Source: AM-2324 sp964225135
GTDB taxonomy: Bacteria > Bacteroidota > Bacteroidia > Chitinophagales > Saprospiraceae
DNA: 21,681 nt
Assembly: GCA_964225135.1 (NCBI GenBank)
Contig: CAXQNQ010000098.1
Span: 1 to 21,681, forward strand
Reading direction: 5' to 3'
The first letter of the stretch is position 1. The number at the start of each line of letters is the position of its first letter. Made by a program: the position numbers and the translations under genes. Under the pieces are notes generated by a model. It had not been told where the DNA came from. It made no database searches and saw nothing but the letters and a program-made list of their open reading frames with translations. Below, one piece after another: positions 9,401 to 16,757 of this stretch.

Positions 9401-12400
9401 GCTTGATCATAAGTCACTATTGGATCTTGGACGTCTGAAGTAGCTGGTGTTCCACCCTCAAAAGTCCAACTCCATGTTTGTGTATTTGGAGAAGCATCCT
9501 CTTCAAATTGAATGGTCACAGGCAAACAACCACCTTGATTATCAGCTAAAATTCCAGCAGTTGGCAAGGTAGCTATGGTAATCAATTCCGTAAGTGTATC
9601 CGAACCACAAAGATTGGATGCAACCAATGTTAAGGAATAAGTCCCATCAGCGCCATAATCATATGTTGGTGAATCACTCGTATCAGTCCCTCCGTCTCCA
9701 AAGGTCCAAAGGTAACTATCTGCATTAGTGGATAGATTGGTCAACGAAACCACCTGTCCGTTAATTGCACTTGAAAAATCAGCGTTAGGTATGTCCAACA
9801 CTTCAATATAATCTTCTAGAAGTAAGGTATCTGATCCGTTGGCATTGGTAGCGATTAAAGTTACATCATAAGTACCCACCTGATCATAATCTACTACTGG
9901 GTTGGGACTAGTAGATGTATTCGGTGTACCTCCTTCAAATGTCCAAGCCCAACTGGTTGTATTTCCACTAGATAAATCTTCAAAGTTCACAGTAACTGGC
10001 AAACAACCTGCAGTAATATCTGAACCGATCCCAGCTGTAGGCAATGAGCTAAGCACTATCTCTTGCGTAATGGTATCTGAGGCACAAGCATTCGAAGCAA
10101 TGAGCTCTACAGTGTAAGTCCCATCAGCTGCATAAGTATGGCTTGGATCACTATCAGAACTAAAGTTTCCATCTCCAAAATCCCAAGCATAAGTATCTGC
10201 ATCCGTCGAGGTATTGGTAAAATCAACCGTATTTATATTGGTAACGGAAGTAAAGTTTGCTACTGGCAATGCGGAAACAGTGATATAATCAGTTTGAGTA
10301 AAAGTATCATCACCCAATGTACTACTAACAGTTAGAGTCACTGAATAAACACCTGGTGTATTATACACGATTTGAGGATTGGCTACATCAGAAGTAGTTG
10401 GAGTTCCTCCTGGGAAGGACCAATCCCATGCAATTACATTATTGGTAGACTCATCTACGAAAGAAACCGTATCACCCGCACAAATTTCAGTTTCTAGAGC
10501 CGAAAAGCCTGCCACTGGTAAGCTCTCCACAAAAATGGTTTGTTGGATAGCGTCCACTCCACATGGGCCAGTTACTACCAATACCACGGTGTACGTTCCG
10601 TCATTGGCATAGGTATGACTTGGATTTTCTAAAGCAGATCCATTTCCATCGCCAAAATCCCAATCATAAGTCGTAATTGAACCTGTTGAAGTGTTTGTAA
10701 AGTCAACTGTTCCATTGTTATTGACTGCGGTGAATGATGCATCAGGTGCATCTTCTACTGTGATTATGTTATTTATAGTGGTTACATCAGATCCAGCAGG
10801 ATTTATTGCGGTTAAGGTTACCGAATAGGTTCCTGGTGTACTATAGAGCACCGTTGGATTTTGTTGAGTTGAAGTAGCTGGTGTTCCTCCTGGGAAATTC
10901 CACGCCCATGATGTTGGACTGTTAGTGGATTGGTCCAAAAAATTCACGGTAAGAGGAGCACATCCCGATGATGGTATTGCAGTAAATGCCGCAACGGGAG
11001 GATTTATGACAACACAGGAGCTTGAAAAGCGAATGTTGTCTACAAACATATTATTACCATATCCGGTCTTATTGACAATTTTAACTTTTATATTGGATAG
11101 TCCGTCATAGGCTGATAAATCTACGGTCAAACATCCAGGGCCATAAGTCGTTGCAAAACACCAATCCGTATTAGCACTTGGGAAAAATTCAGTTGTACTT
11201 TGAGGTCCAGTAGCAAAGTTTCCACTTCCATTTTCAGTATCAGCAAAGATTGTAGTGTAAGTACTCCCTCCGTTTGTAGAGATAAGCACCTTTAATGAAT
11301 CTTTATACTGATTGTCATAACGCTTATAGGCATATTCAACAATTAACTCGGTATTAGATCGACCCGTAAAATCCAAAACAGGTGATACCAAAGCATCCTC
11401 TTGTCCAGCTGCATTGTAGTCATAATTATCTACAAACATGGCCTTTGTACCCTCCCGAGTGCCATCTACTGAAGTATTAGACCAAGTCGTACTATTATCA
11501 GGGTTTTCCACAGTAAATTGACCTGCTCCAGATTCAAATCCTTCATAGAAAAAGACATCTGTACCACCAGCTGGAACGACATTTACAACTCCAGTTAAGG
11601 TAATAGAATTAGATCCATTAGCATTAGTAACCGTAAGCGTTACATTATATGAACCTAAACTATTGTATTGTACGGTAGGACTCTTTTCTGTACTGGTACT
11701 TGGCGTTGCACCTGGCATATTCCAAGACCATGAAGTAGGAGAGTTTTGCGATTGGTCAAAGAAGGTCACAAAAGACCCTTGACACACAACATTATTATCT
11801 GGAGAGAATAAAGCCACCGGTGGAACAGGTGGTGGACAAACAACTAAACAACCATTTGGTGGATCAATTGTAGTTATGTAGGAATCAAATTGATTTTGTG
11901 ATTGTGTAGACCAGATTGTTGAAGAATTCACAGTAGGCGACATGATAAAACCCCCAGAACCATCATGAGAAAAACTGAAATTATGTCCCATTTCATGGGC
12001 ATGCAGCACTCGCAAGAAAGCTGCACTCGAACTAAAATCCTCCATAATATGATATCTAAAGCCACTACACACTGTCCCAACCCAAGCAAGTCCAATAGTC
12101 CCTCCATCAAGATTTCGATTCGTCCATAAAGCACCTATATCATGTGTTGCAGAAAACCCCGAAGGACCCCAACTAGTAAAATCATCCAATAAGGTATTTG
12201 GATTGGTAGAAGAGGTAAAAGGATCTTGAGCAGCTGTCGTAGGTACAAAAATCTCTACTATCAAGAATTGTATCTCATCACTAAACTCATCATCATAATT
12301 ACCCTGCACATTATTTAAAACCGCAGTATTATGGGCCTCAACTCCAGCAACAGAACCATAAGCATTGAACATCAAAAGGTCATTGGCATATGCAATCTCT

Positions 12401-13017
12401 AACTCATAACAATTCCCTACCATTCGTTGAGCATTTTGCTCCTTATGATTTTGTAAATGCTTCCCTCGCTTATGCATCTCATTTACTGCACATGATTTAG
12501 GAGCATGTTCCTTTACGGCACTAGCCGGATAGGCTACAAAAAGGTTTTGAGCCACCCCATCAATAAAATAGCGCAATGGCTCTATGAAAATAGCATCATC
12601 ACCTGTTTCTATATATCCATAAAGAAAATCTTCCATGATGGTAAGTCTAACATCATAATCCGTTCCGACCACAAGACCCCCAAACGTATGAATATCAGGA
12701 GAAGAAAATCCCTGGAAGGTTCCCATTTCATTAGCAATAGTCAATCTGTAATTATCCGCCTTGATCTGATTGGGTTCTAATACCAATTCCCAATCATAGG
12801 TACTACCAATACTAAAAGAAGTTAGGAATCCTAGTTGTCCATCCTTTCTTTGATTAAGAATTGCTCGAGTATCAAACTCAAAAACAGTAAAAGCTTCAAA
12901 CTGGTCTCCAAGTATTTCATAGCTCGGATCCCCTAATAAATTAACTTCACTTTTTTGAGCTATGAGGCTATTAGAGAAAAATGCAATAATTAAGAATACG
13001 AATAACCGGTTTAACAT
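6412..13017 (-). CDS. Secreted M12-like metalloprotease with 19 PKD domains and type A T9SS tail
   Basis: This 2201-residue exported zinc protease has these parts in order. There is a signal peptide (1-21, ending LIAQ). A propeptide carries a cysteine-switch-like PKSCAV (173-178) and a dibasic KR (183-184). A reprolysin-like metzincin domain (about 200-395) has zinc motif HEMGHNFSFSHD (341-352), catalytic Glu342 and Met-turn Met359 in GFIMSP. Then come a PKD domain (about 398-482), a jelly-roll/MAM-like beta domain (about 485-669; FYEGFESG, MFVDNIRF), 18 more PKD domains (about 673-2111) and a type A Por secretion tail (2112-2201; VYPNPSLGEY, ending KKLIKL). The usual Gly of HExxHxxGxxHD is Ser348. 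The start ATG at 13017 directly precedes the signal peptide. The protein is probably released or surface-anchored by T9SS and degrades or processes extracellular protein; the substrate is unknown. The gene is monocistronic as judged from its terminator. Confidence 0.92.
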   Translation of the reverse strand: MLNRLFVFLIIAFFSNSLIAQKSEVNLLGDPSYEILGDQFEAFTVFEFDTRAILNQRKDGQLGFLTSFSIGSTYDWELVLEPNQIKADNYRLTIANEMGTFQGFSSPDIHTFGGLVVGTDYDVRLTIMEDFLYGYIETGDDAIFIEPLRYFIDGVAQNLFVAYPASAVKEHAPKSCAVNEMHKRGKHLQNHKEQNAQRMVGNCYELEIAYANDLLMFNAYGSVAGVEAHNTAVLNNVQGNYDDEFSDEIQFLIVEIFVPTTAAQDPFTSSTNPNTLLDDFTSWGPSGFSATHDIGALWTNRNLDGGTIGLAWVGTVCSGFRYHIMEDFSSSAAFLRVLHAHEMGHNFSFSHDGSGGFIMSPTVNSSTIWSTQSQNQFDSYITTIDPPNGCLVVCPPPVPPVALFSPDNNVVCQGSFVTFFDQSQNSPTSWSWNMPGATPSTSTEKSPTVQYNSLGSYNVTLTVTNANGSNSITLTGVVNVVPAGGTDVFFYEGFESGAGQFTVENPDNSTTWSNTSVDGTREGTKAMFVDNYDYNAAGQEDALVSPVLDFTGRSNTELIVEYAYKRYDNQYKDSLKVLISTNGGSTYTTIFADTENGSGNFATGPQSTTEFFPSANTDWCFATTYGPGCLTVDLSAYDGLSNIKVKIVNKTGYGNNMFVDNIRFSSSCVVINPPVAAFTAIPSSGCAPLTVNFLDQSTNSPTSWAWNFPGGTPATSTQQNPTVLYSTPGTYSVTLTAINPAGSDVTTINNIITVEDAPDASFTAVNNNGTVDFTNTSTGSITTYDWDFGDGNGSALENPSHTYANDGTYTVVLVVTGPCGVDAIQQTIFVESLPVAGFSALETEICAGDTVSFVDESTNNVIAWDWSFPGGTPTTSDVANPQIVYNTPGVYSVTLTVSSTLGDDTFTQTDYITVSALPVANFTSVTNINTVDFTNTSTDADTYAWDFGDGNFSSDSDPSHTYAADGTYTVELIASNACASDTITQEIVLSSLPTAGIGSDITAGCLPVTVNFEDLSSGNTTSWAWTFEGGTPNTSTSPNPVVDYDQVGTYDVTLIATNANGSDTLLLEDYIEVLDIPNADFSSAINGQVVSLTNLSTNADSYLWTFGDGGTDTSDSPTYDYGADGTYSLTLVASNLCGSDTLTELITIATLPTAGILADNQGGCLPVTIQFEEDASPNTQTWSWTFEGGTPATSDVQDPIVTYDQAGIFDVQLIVSNGVGSDTLVLADYVEILPLPVPDFTAANSGLDVTFTNNSQDATSYFWEFGDAQNSTATDPVHTYGSTGTYDVSLYAINSCDTVILTETIVVSLGPPAVINADVVNGCADLTVQFDDGGVPDVDAWSWTFEGGNPATSSVQNPIVVYETPGIYDVTLTVSNANGSTTLLLEDYIEVFSEPLADFSFVTANDQVDFTNLSLASDSQVWDFGDGNDSTEENPTHTYSADGTYAVMLIASGICGSDTLIQDVLIVTPPTAGFEVDTNTVCIDGVVQYTSTSSSNTTTYNWTFEGGTPSSSSEQNPLVTYSASGLYDVELIVSNTAGSDTINFQEFITVQPDASADFTANVNLGAVDFTNQSVDADNYSWFFGDGGTSNEVDPTHVYNEDGTYEVLLIASNACGSDSVIQLIDIFLPPVAGFDVAAQVGCTPFEVPFSNTSSANATAFEWIFEGGTPSTSTEENPVVIYDQAGTYPVTLIVTNTVGTDTLTIADYITVALGGTAGFDFVVNGTEVVFTNNSTNANTYEWAFGDGAFSSETNPTHIYDQDGLYTVVLTVENDCETLVVEQQILISVGAPIALFSYNQDSYCLPATVSFVNESSANSDSYLWVFPGGSPSTSTDENPFVTYASPGFYSVTLIASNGNGEGVYELTNEIEIYDVPTAGFDYTVSGYSVVFENTSIGGETYFWDFGDGVGTSNMASPSYNYGEVGNYPVVLTVMNPCDTVSTSVEVVIDATFPTAFFSADPLSGCAPMLVSFQDLSSQNVDTWSWEFEGGAPATSNEQNPDVLYQEPGEFNVTLTVSNILGSNTIQFTNYISVGKAPEASFSYQPGSVGGIQFNNFSENATSYAWDFGDGNSSSGTSPLHIYDASGIYQVELVASNECGSDTFTTEVQYIPVAVEEVLSVDYFEVYPNPSLGEYIMKVQMSDYSTEALSIRVVDLTGRMIYDSVLELEQGYVESIVDLQSVASGVYVLEISGEKQRLMKKLIKL
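6685..11001 (-). repeat. Nine tandem PKD-domain dyads (18 PKD domains)
   Basis: Within the protease gene, residues 673-2111 consist of PKD domains that alternate strictly between two subtypes. Subtype A has the core WxWxF(P/E)GGxPxTS; subtype B has the core YxWxFGDG. Nine A-B dyads of about 160 residues (about 480 bases) can be counted. Each A domain carries one Cys just before the second strand (often GCxP), and each B domain carries one Cys near its end (often NxCGSD). The dyad, not the single domain, is therefore the duplication unit. Confidence 0.88.
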
Positions 13018-13453
13018 TCGGATTAGTTTAAACGATACAGAAATTACGGTCTATAGATTGGGTGTTGCTCAAATGGTGATTTTGGAGTTTTTCCATATCA
13101 ATGGAACTTAATAAAATTACACAACTACAAACTAAATTTAAAGAATTTAGAACCATATGATAAAAATCAGACAACATAGAAATCTTAAAGTTTAATTAAA
13201 AAACCTCCGTTTCAATAAAAACAGAGGTATTAAAGTCGTTCTTTCCCATGAGAATCGATAACCTTATTTATAATGAACTATTAATTTGGAATTATCCCTA
13301 AGTATATTGGAGAGCTGTTATTTATAAAAATACAAAAAACATATTTTAATAATATTGAATATAATTAATTTTTTATCCTAATTCATTTCAATCGAATAAA
13401 AAAGATATTATGGTCATCGCTTTTTATTAGATTGGCACTATAAAAATTTTTCT
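13018..13453. other. Divergent intergenic region between protease and beta-barrel genes
   Basis: This 436-base AT-rich region must hold the start signals of both divergent genes. I found no exact TAnnTTTG on either strand; near misses include TTAATTTG (13281-13288, plus) and TTAGTTTG (minus, near 13130). Its only strong element is a minus-strand intrinsic terminator at 13197-13228, listed separately. No convincing ORF of useful length lies here. Confidence 0.5.
13197..13228 (-). terminator. Orphan intrinsic terminator, minus strand
   Basis: On the minus strand, ACCTC-t-GTTT (13228-13219) pairs with AAAC-g-GAGGT (13212-13203) around a 6-base loop. The stem is 5 + 4 bp with one mismatch and is followed directly by TTTTTT. 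The plus strand lacks a T tract after the hairpin, so it acts on the minus strand only. No recognisable minus-strand gene ends here. It is either a leader attenuator of the protease gene (180 bases before its ATG), the end of a small RNA, or a remnant. Confidence 0.6.
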
Positions 13454-14125
13454 ATGAGAACTAAACATATTATTGTACTCCTAAGCTTCTTCGTGCTATG
13501 TTTTTTTTCAACAGATACCTATGCACAAAGAGGTAAACCACGTAAAAGCTCTAAATCATCCGTTGATAAAGCATTTGAAAACGATGGAGACCTGATGAGT
13601 AAATTATGGTTTGGTGGTATGATCCAACCTGGATTTAGCGGCAATGCCAATATCAATCAGTTTGTATTTGGCTTAACGCCTATGGTGGGTTATAAAATTT
13701 CGGATAAACTATCTGTAGGCCCAAGAATTGCCTTGAACTATACCCATATTAGAGGTATTGGTAGTCCTGACTTTGGATTCACGGTAGATAACTACCGAGC
13801 AAATTTGATGTCAACCTCCTATGCCCTATTCGGACGATATAAAATCATTCCAGCTATTTTTGCTCATGTAGAATACGAGAATCAACAAAATAAATTCTAT
13901 TACACCCTTGATACCTTCTCCGGTGCTATTCTTGCGATCGATCCCATCACAGATGATGTATTAATTGAAGTAGAGCGCAGAAGCAATGCATATGTAGGAC
14001 TTGGATATACAACAACAGGTACTATCTTCAATACTGAAGTTACTGTGCTGTACAATGTATTGGAAGATCCTAACTCTAATCGAATCCCGATCAGCTTTAG
14101 ATTCGGATTGAACTATAACTTTTAA
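13454..14125 (+). CDS. Small outer-membrane beta-barrel protein
   Basis: This 223-residue protein has a signal peptide (1-24, cleaved after TYA before Q) and a short basic, Ser/Lys-rich stretch. An array of amphipathic strands with regular Gly and aromatic residues follows (LWFGGMIQPGFSG, FVFGLTPMVGYKI, NAYVGLGYTTTG). It ends in an aromatic strand (FRFGLNYNF) with a C-terminal Phe, as in outer-membrane beta-barrels. Its length suggests 8 to 10 strands. I do not recognise a specific family. The gene stands alone: divergent from the protease gene and convergent with the TonB receptor gene across a shared terminator. Function unknown; it could be a structural porin-like or PorT-like membrane protein. 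Confidence 0.8.
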   Translation: MRTKHIIVLLSFFVLCFFSTDTYAQRGKPRKSSKSSVDKAFENDGDLMSKLWFGGMIQPGFSGNANINQFVFGLTPMVGYKISDKLSVGPRIALNYTHIRGIGSPDFGFTVDNYRANLMSTSYALFGRYKIIPAIFAHVEYENQQNKFYYTLDTFSGAILAIDPITDDVLIEVERRSNAYVGLGYTTTGTIFNTEVTVLYNVLEDPNSNRIPISFRFGLNYNF

Positions 14126-14127
14126 CT

Positions 14128-14165
14128 AAAAAAGGTCCCGATTTAAGCATCAGGACCTTTTTTTT
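14128..14165. terminator. Bidirectional intrinsic terminator between convergent genes
   Basis: AAAAAAGGTCC (14128-14138) pairs perfectly with GGACCTTTTTT (14153-14163), with a further GAT/ATC inside the loop. There is a T run on both strands, so it can end transcription of the beta-barrel gene (stop at 14123-14125) and of the TonB receptor gene. The receptor's stop codon (14164-14166) overlaps the T run. Confidence 0.9.
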
Positions 14166-16584
14166 AAAATGTTAATTGAAAACCTAGTAAATAATTCGTA
14201 CCTGCCTGTGGATAAAGGCCTAACAAATAACTTACGTCCCCGGAAGATTCATCAATATAGCCATATGCCCAAGCATTGGAAGCATATTTTTGATTGAATA
14301 TATTCCGTAAGGTTAAATTCATATTCCACTCAGGCCCAGCCTTAAACTGACCCGAAAGCATAGCCCTCAAATTCGTAAAATTATAAGCAGGTAATGTAGC
14401 TAGCTCATTCCCTGTATTGTCAATGTGTTGCTTGCCTACATATTTACTTAGCAAAGTAATATTTAACTGTTGCTCTTTCTGCTTTTTCCAAACATTCACA
14501 CCAATTTGAGCAGCTCCAGTAACAGCTGGAGAAAATGCCAATGGCTGATCATTAATAGCCACCTCTTCTGTACCCTGCCAATCAAAATCCGCATTAAATA
14601 CATCCAAAAAGGCAGTGTATGCACCAATTCTGTTCTGACTTAATGTTGTATTAGCTCCTAATTCAATCAAGCGATCAGCAAAACTTCCTTGAATATCTAA
14701 TTCAATGCCCGCACGATAAGAATCCTCAATATTGGTCCGAATATATGCGCCTACAGAATTCAAAGCTCCTGTAGATACTAATTGATTATCATAATCCATG
14801 AAGTAAGCATTTGCATTCACCACAACTTGCTGCCCGGACCAACGATAACCTAACTCATAATCTCTCAAAGTTTCATGTGTTGGTACTTCCGATTGAGGAT
14901 TATCTACATAATCATCTCTGTTGGGTTCTCGATTCGCAATAGCAAACGAAGCATAAAGCTGTTGCTCATCAGTCAATTGATAACTTAAACCAAACTTCGG
15001 ATTAAAAAAGGTCAAAGCAGCTTCGCCTATACGCTCTACACCTTGCTCATCAACGCCCACAAAAGTATAATTCAACACCCTAACCTGACCCTCACCTAAT
15101 ACAGACAACTTATCGGTCAATTGATAATTACTTTTCAAATAAGTATTGAAGTCACTCTTTTCAGAATCATTATCATAAAGACTATAATTTTCATCCAAAA
15201 TAGGTGCTCCTTGAATCCAAATATACTCCCCAAAGTGTCTACCAAGATATTCGTTATAGCCACCTCCAAAGGTCAGATTAAATTTTGTATCTGTAGATCT
15301 ATAATTCAAAGAATAAGTAGCCCCATAGAAATGATTATCCAACCACTTACGGCGCACGGCATCCCGATATTCAATAGAGTCACCCAATAGCACCTCACGA
15401 CCTTCTTTGTAGTTCTCATAAAATCCTAATCCACGCGTATAATGCCCTGCTACATTCAAGTCCAAGTTTCTATTCACCTTATAATTATATAAAAGCTGAT
15501 AGTGGTCTTGTCTATAATCGTCCACTTCATTATCATATGGTTCACCTGGCTTCTCCGTACCAGCGCTATTAAAAGTCCTGGTAGAATCCACGCCTACAAT
15601 GGAAGGATCTGTTCCATTCCATGCTTGATAGGTGATTTCATGTCCTGAAAAAGCATTCAATCTTAATAGGGATTTCTTCCCAACATAAGCCGCTGATGCA
15701 AACCAAGAATCTAAATCTGATGAAGCTCGATCGATATATCCATCTGAATCAATAGCAGACAACCTACCTTCTAGAATAAATTTGCCTCCAAGTAAACCAC
15801 TACTCGCTTGAACATTTTTCTTCAAGGTATTAAACGAACCAATAGTAGTTCCCAAACGCACAAAGGCATCCTCCTCTAAATTATTCGTATTCAAATTAAT
15901 AGAAGCACCAAAAGCCCCTGCTCCATTTGTAGAGGTTCCGACCCCGCGCTGAATCTGAATATCCTGAACAGAACTCGCAAAATCAGGTAGATCGACCCAA
16001 AATACACCGTGAGACTCCGCATCATTCAACGGAATACCATTGATGGTAACATTAGTTGCTGTAGGTGCAGATCCACGAATTCTGATCCCTGTATACCCAA
16101 TTCCTGTTCCTGCATCTGAGGTAACAACAGCAGATGGCGTCCATTCCAATAGGTATGGTACATCCACTCCAAGATTATTTTCCTCAATCTCAGCTTTATT
16201 TAAGTCAGCATAAGCAAAAGGTCCACCATCCTGAATCCGAGTCGCATATACCAATACATCCTTAAGTAAATAAGTATCTTCAGTGAATTGCACATTGATC
16301 ATTACTCTACTTTTGGGGCGCGCAAATTTGACCGTTTTATATACAGGCTTATAACCTACATAAGAAAAGCGCACCTGATACTCCACACCGACGCCAAATC
16401 CGGATAAATTATACTTCCCATTTTCAACGGATGCTGTACCAATACCAAGTTCAGCAACGTAAACTGTTGCACCAATAACTGGCTCCCCATCCTTTCCAAT
16501 AATCTGTCCAATGATATCATTTTGCGCTTGCACAGAAAAAGTAGCGCAAATCAATACAAAAAAGAATAAATAAAGTGTCCTCAT
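14164..16584 (-). CDS. TonB-dependent outer-membrane receptor under TPP riboswitch, probable thiamine importer
   Basis: This 806-residue receptor carries out TonB/ExbBD-energised uptake across the outer membrane. It has a signal peptide (1-20, cleaved after VQA), a carboxypeptidase-regulatory-like domain (about 23-100; GQIIGKDGEPVIGATVYV), a plug domain (about 108-232; GIRIRGSAPTATNVTINGIP, IQIQRGVGTSTNG) and a 22-strand-type barrel (about 235-806) ending YLLGFQLTF. The frame is open 20 codons further up to a GTG at 16644, but that stretch lies in the riboswitch leader. ATG 16584 starts a standard signal peptide and is preferred. The substrate assignment rests on the TPP riboswitch directly upstream, as for Bacteroides thiamine receptors; the protein sequence alone does not show it. 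No PnuT-type inner-membrane transporter is in the window. A dedicated promoter sits just before the aptamer. Confidence 0.92.
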   Translation of the reverse strand: MRTLYLFFFVLICATFSVQAQNDIIGQIIGKDGEPVIGATVYVAELGIGTASVENGKYNLSGFGVGVEYQVRFSYVGYKPVYKTVKFARPKSRVMINVQFTEDTYLLKDVLVYATRIQDGGPFAYADLNKAEIEENNLGVDVPYLLEWTPSAVVTSDAGTGIGYTGIRIRGSAPTATNVTINGIPLNDAESHGVFWVDLPDFASSVQDIQIQRGVGTSTNGAGAFGASINLNTNNLEEDAFVRLGTTIGSFNTLKKNVQASSGLLGGKFILEGRLSAIDSDGYIDRASSDLDSWFASAAYVGKKSLLRLNAFSGHEITYQAWNGTDPSIVGVDSTRTFNSAGTEKPGEPYDNEVDDYRQDHYQLLYNYKVNRNLDLNVAGHYTRGLGFYENYKEGREVLLGDSIEYRDAVRRKWLDNHFYGATYSLNYRSTDTKFNLTFGGGYNEYLGRHFGEYIWIQGAPILDENYSLYDNDSEKSDFNTYLKSNYQLTDKLSVLGEGQVRVLNYTFVGVDEQGVERIGEAALTFFNPKFGLSYQLTDEQQLYASFAIANREPNRDDYVDNPQSEVPTHETLRDYELGYRWSGQQVVVNANAYFMDYDNQLVSTGALNSVGAYIRTNIEDSYRAGIELDIQGSFADRLIELGANTTLSQNRIGAYTAFLDVFNADFDWQGTEEVAINDQPLAFSPAVTGAAQIGVNVWKKQKEQQLNITLLSKYVGKQHIDNTGNELATLPAYNFTNLRAMLSGQFKAGPEWNMNLTLRNIFNQKYASNAWAYGYIDESSGDVSYLLGLYPQAGTNYLLGFQLTF

Positions 16585-16619
16585 AAAATAAGTTTTATGC
16601 TTTCTGAGGGGCTCAGAAA
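16582..16619 (-). promoter_or_regulatory. Expression-platform hairpins, the second including the start codon
   Basis: Between the TPP aptamer and the receptor gene the minus strand has two perfect hairpins in a row. TTTCTGAG/CTCAGAAA (16619-16612 with 16608-16601) has an 8-bp stem and a CCC loop. CATAAAA/TTTTATG (16599-16593 with 16588-16582) has a 7-bp stem and a CTTA loop, and its 3' arm ends in the ATG start codon. No T tract follows either hairpin, which argues against transcription termination and for control of translation initiation. How the aptamer couples to them is inference. Confidence 0.6.
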
Positions 16620-16656
16620 ACGTTTGCTGCAATAGACCCTGCACGCACTAGACGGG

Positions 16657-16732
16657 CATTTCCCTTCCCAGCATTACCTGGGCAGGTTCTATGGGTATAA
16701 TCTCAGCCTATGCTCCATAGGCACCCCAAATG
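16657..16732 (-). ncRNA. TPP riboswitch (THI box) of the TonB receptor gene
   Basis: The minus strand shows the full conserved core: GGGGTGCC, then CTGAGA (16701-16706), ATACCC (16693-16698) and GAACCTG (16683-16689). A P4/P5 hairpin CCCAG-GTAATG-CTGGG (16667-16682) follows, then AAGGGA. P1 can form between CATTT (16728-16732) and AAATG (16657-16661). P3 is a perfect GCCTATG/CATAGGC stem with a GAG loop (16706-16722). It binds thiamine pyrophosphate and should repress the receptor when TPP is plentiful. It lies 72 bases before the receptor ATG and less than 10 bases after the promoter's -7 element. Confidence 0.95.
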
Positions 16733-16739
16733 AGTAAAA

Positions 16740-16747
16740 CAAATGTA
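16740..16747 (-). promoter_or_regulatory. Promoter -7 element for the riboswitch-controlled receptor
   Basis: On the minus strand TACATTTG matches the Bacteroidota -7 consensus TAnnTTTG exactly, and it places the transcription start at or just before the riboswitch P1 stem. A possible -33 TTG (16772-16774) is 24 bases upstream, longer than usual, inside the end of the NadR-like gene. The position between that gene's stop (16758) and the aptamer supports separate transcription of the receptor. Confidence 0.55.
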
Positions 16748-16757
16748 AGTGTTTTTT

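Noticed and set aside
6685..11001. CRISPR-like or satellite repeat array
   Set aside because: The periodicity is that of in-frame PKD coding repeats with diverged DNA, not identical short repeats with spacers.
16585..16644. N-terminal extension of the TonB receptor to a GTG at 16644
   Set aside because: The extra 20 codons lie in the riboswitch leader and its hairpins, and ATG 16584 begins a normal signal peptide.
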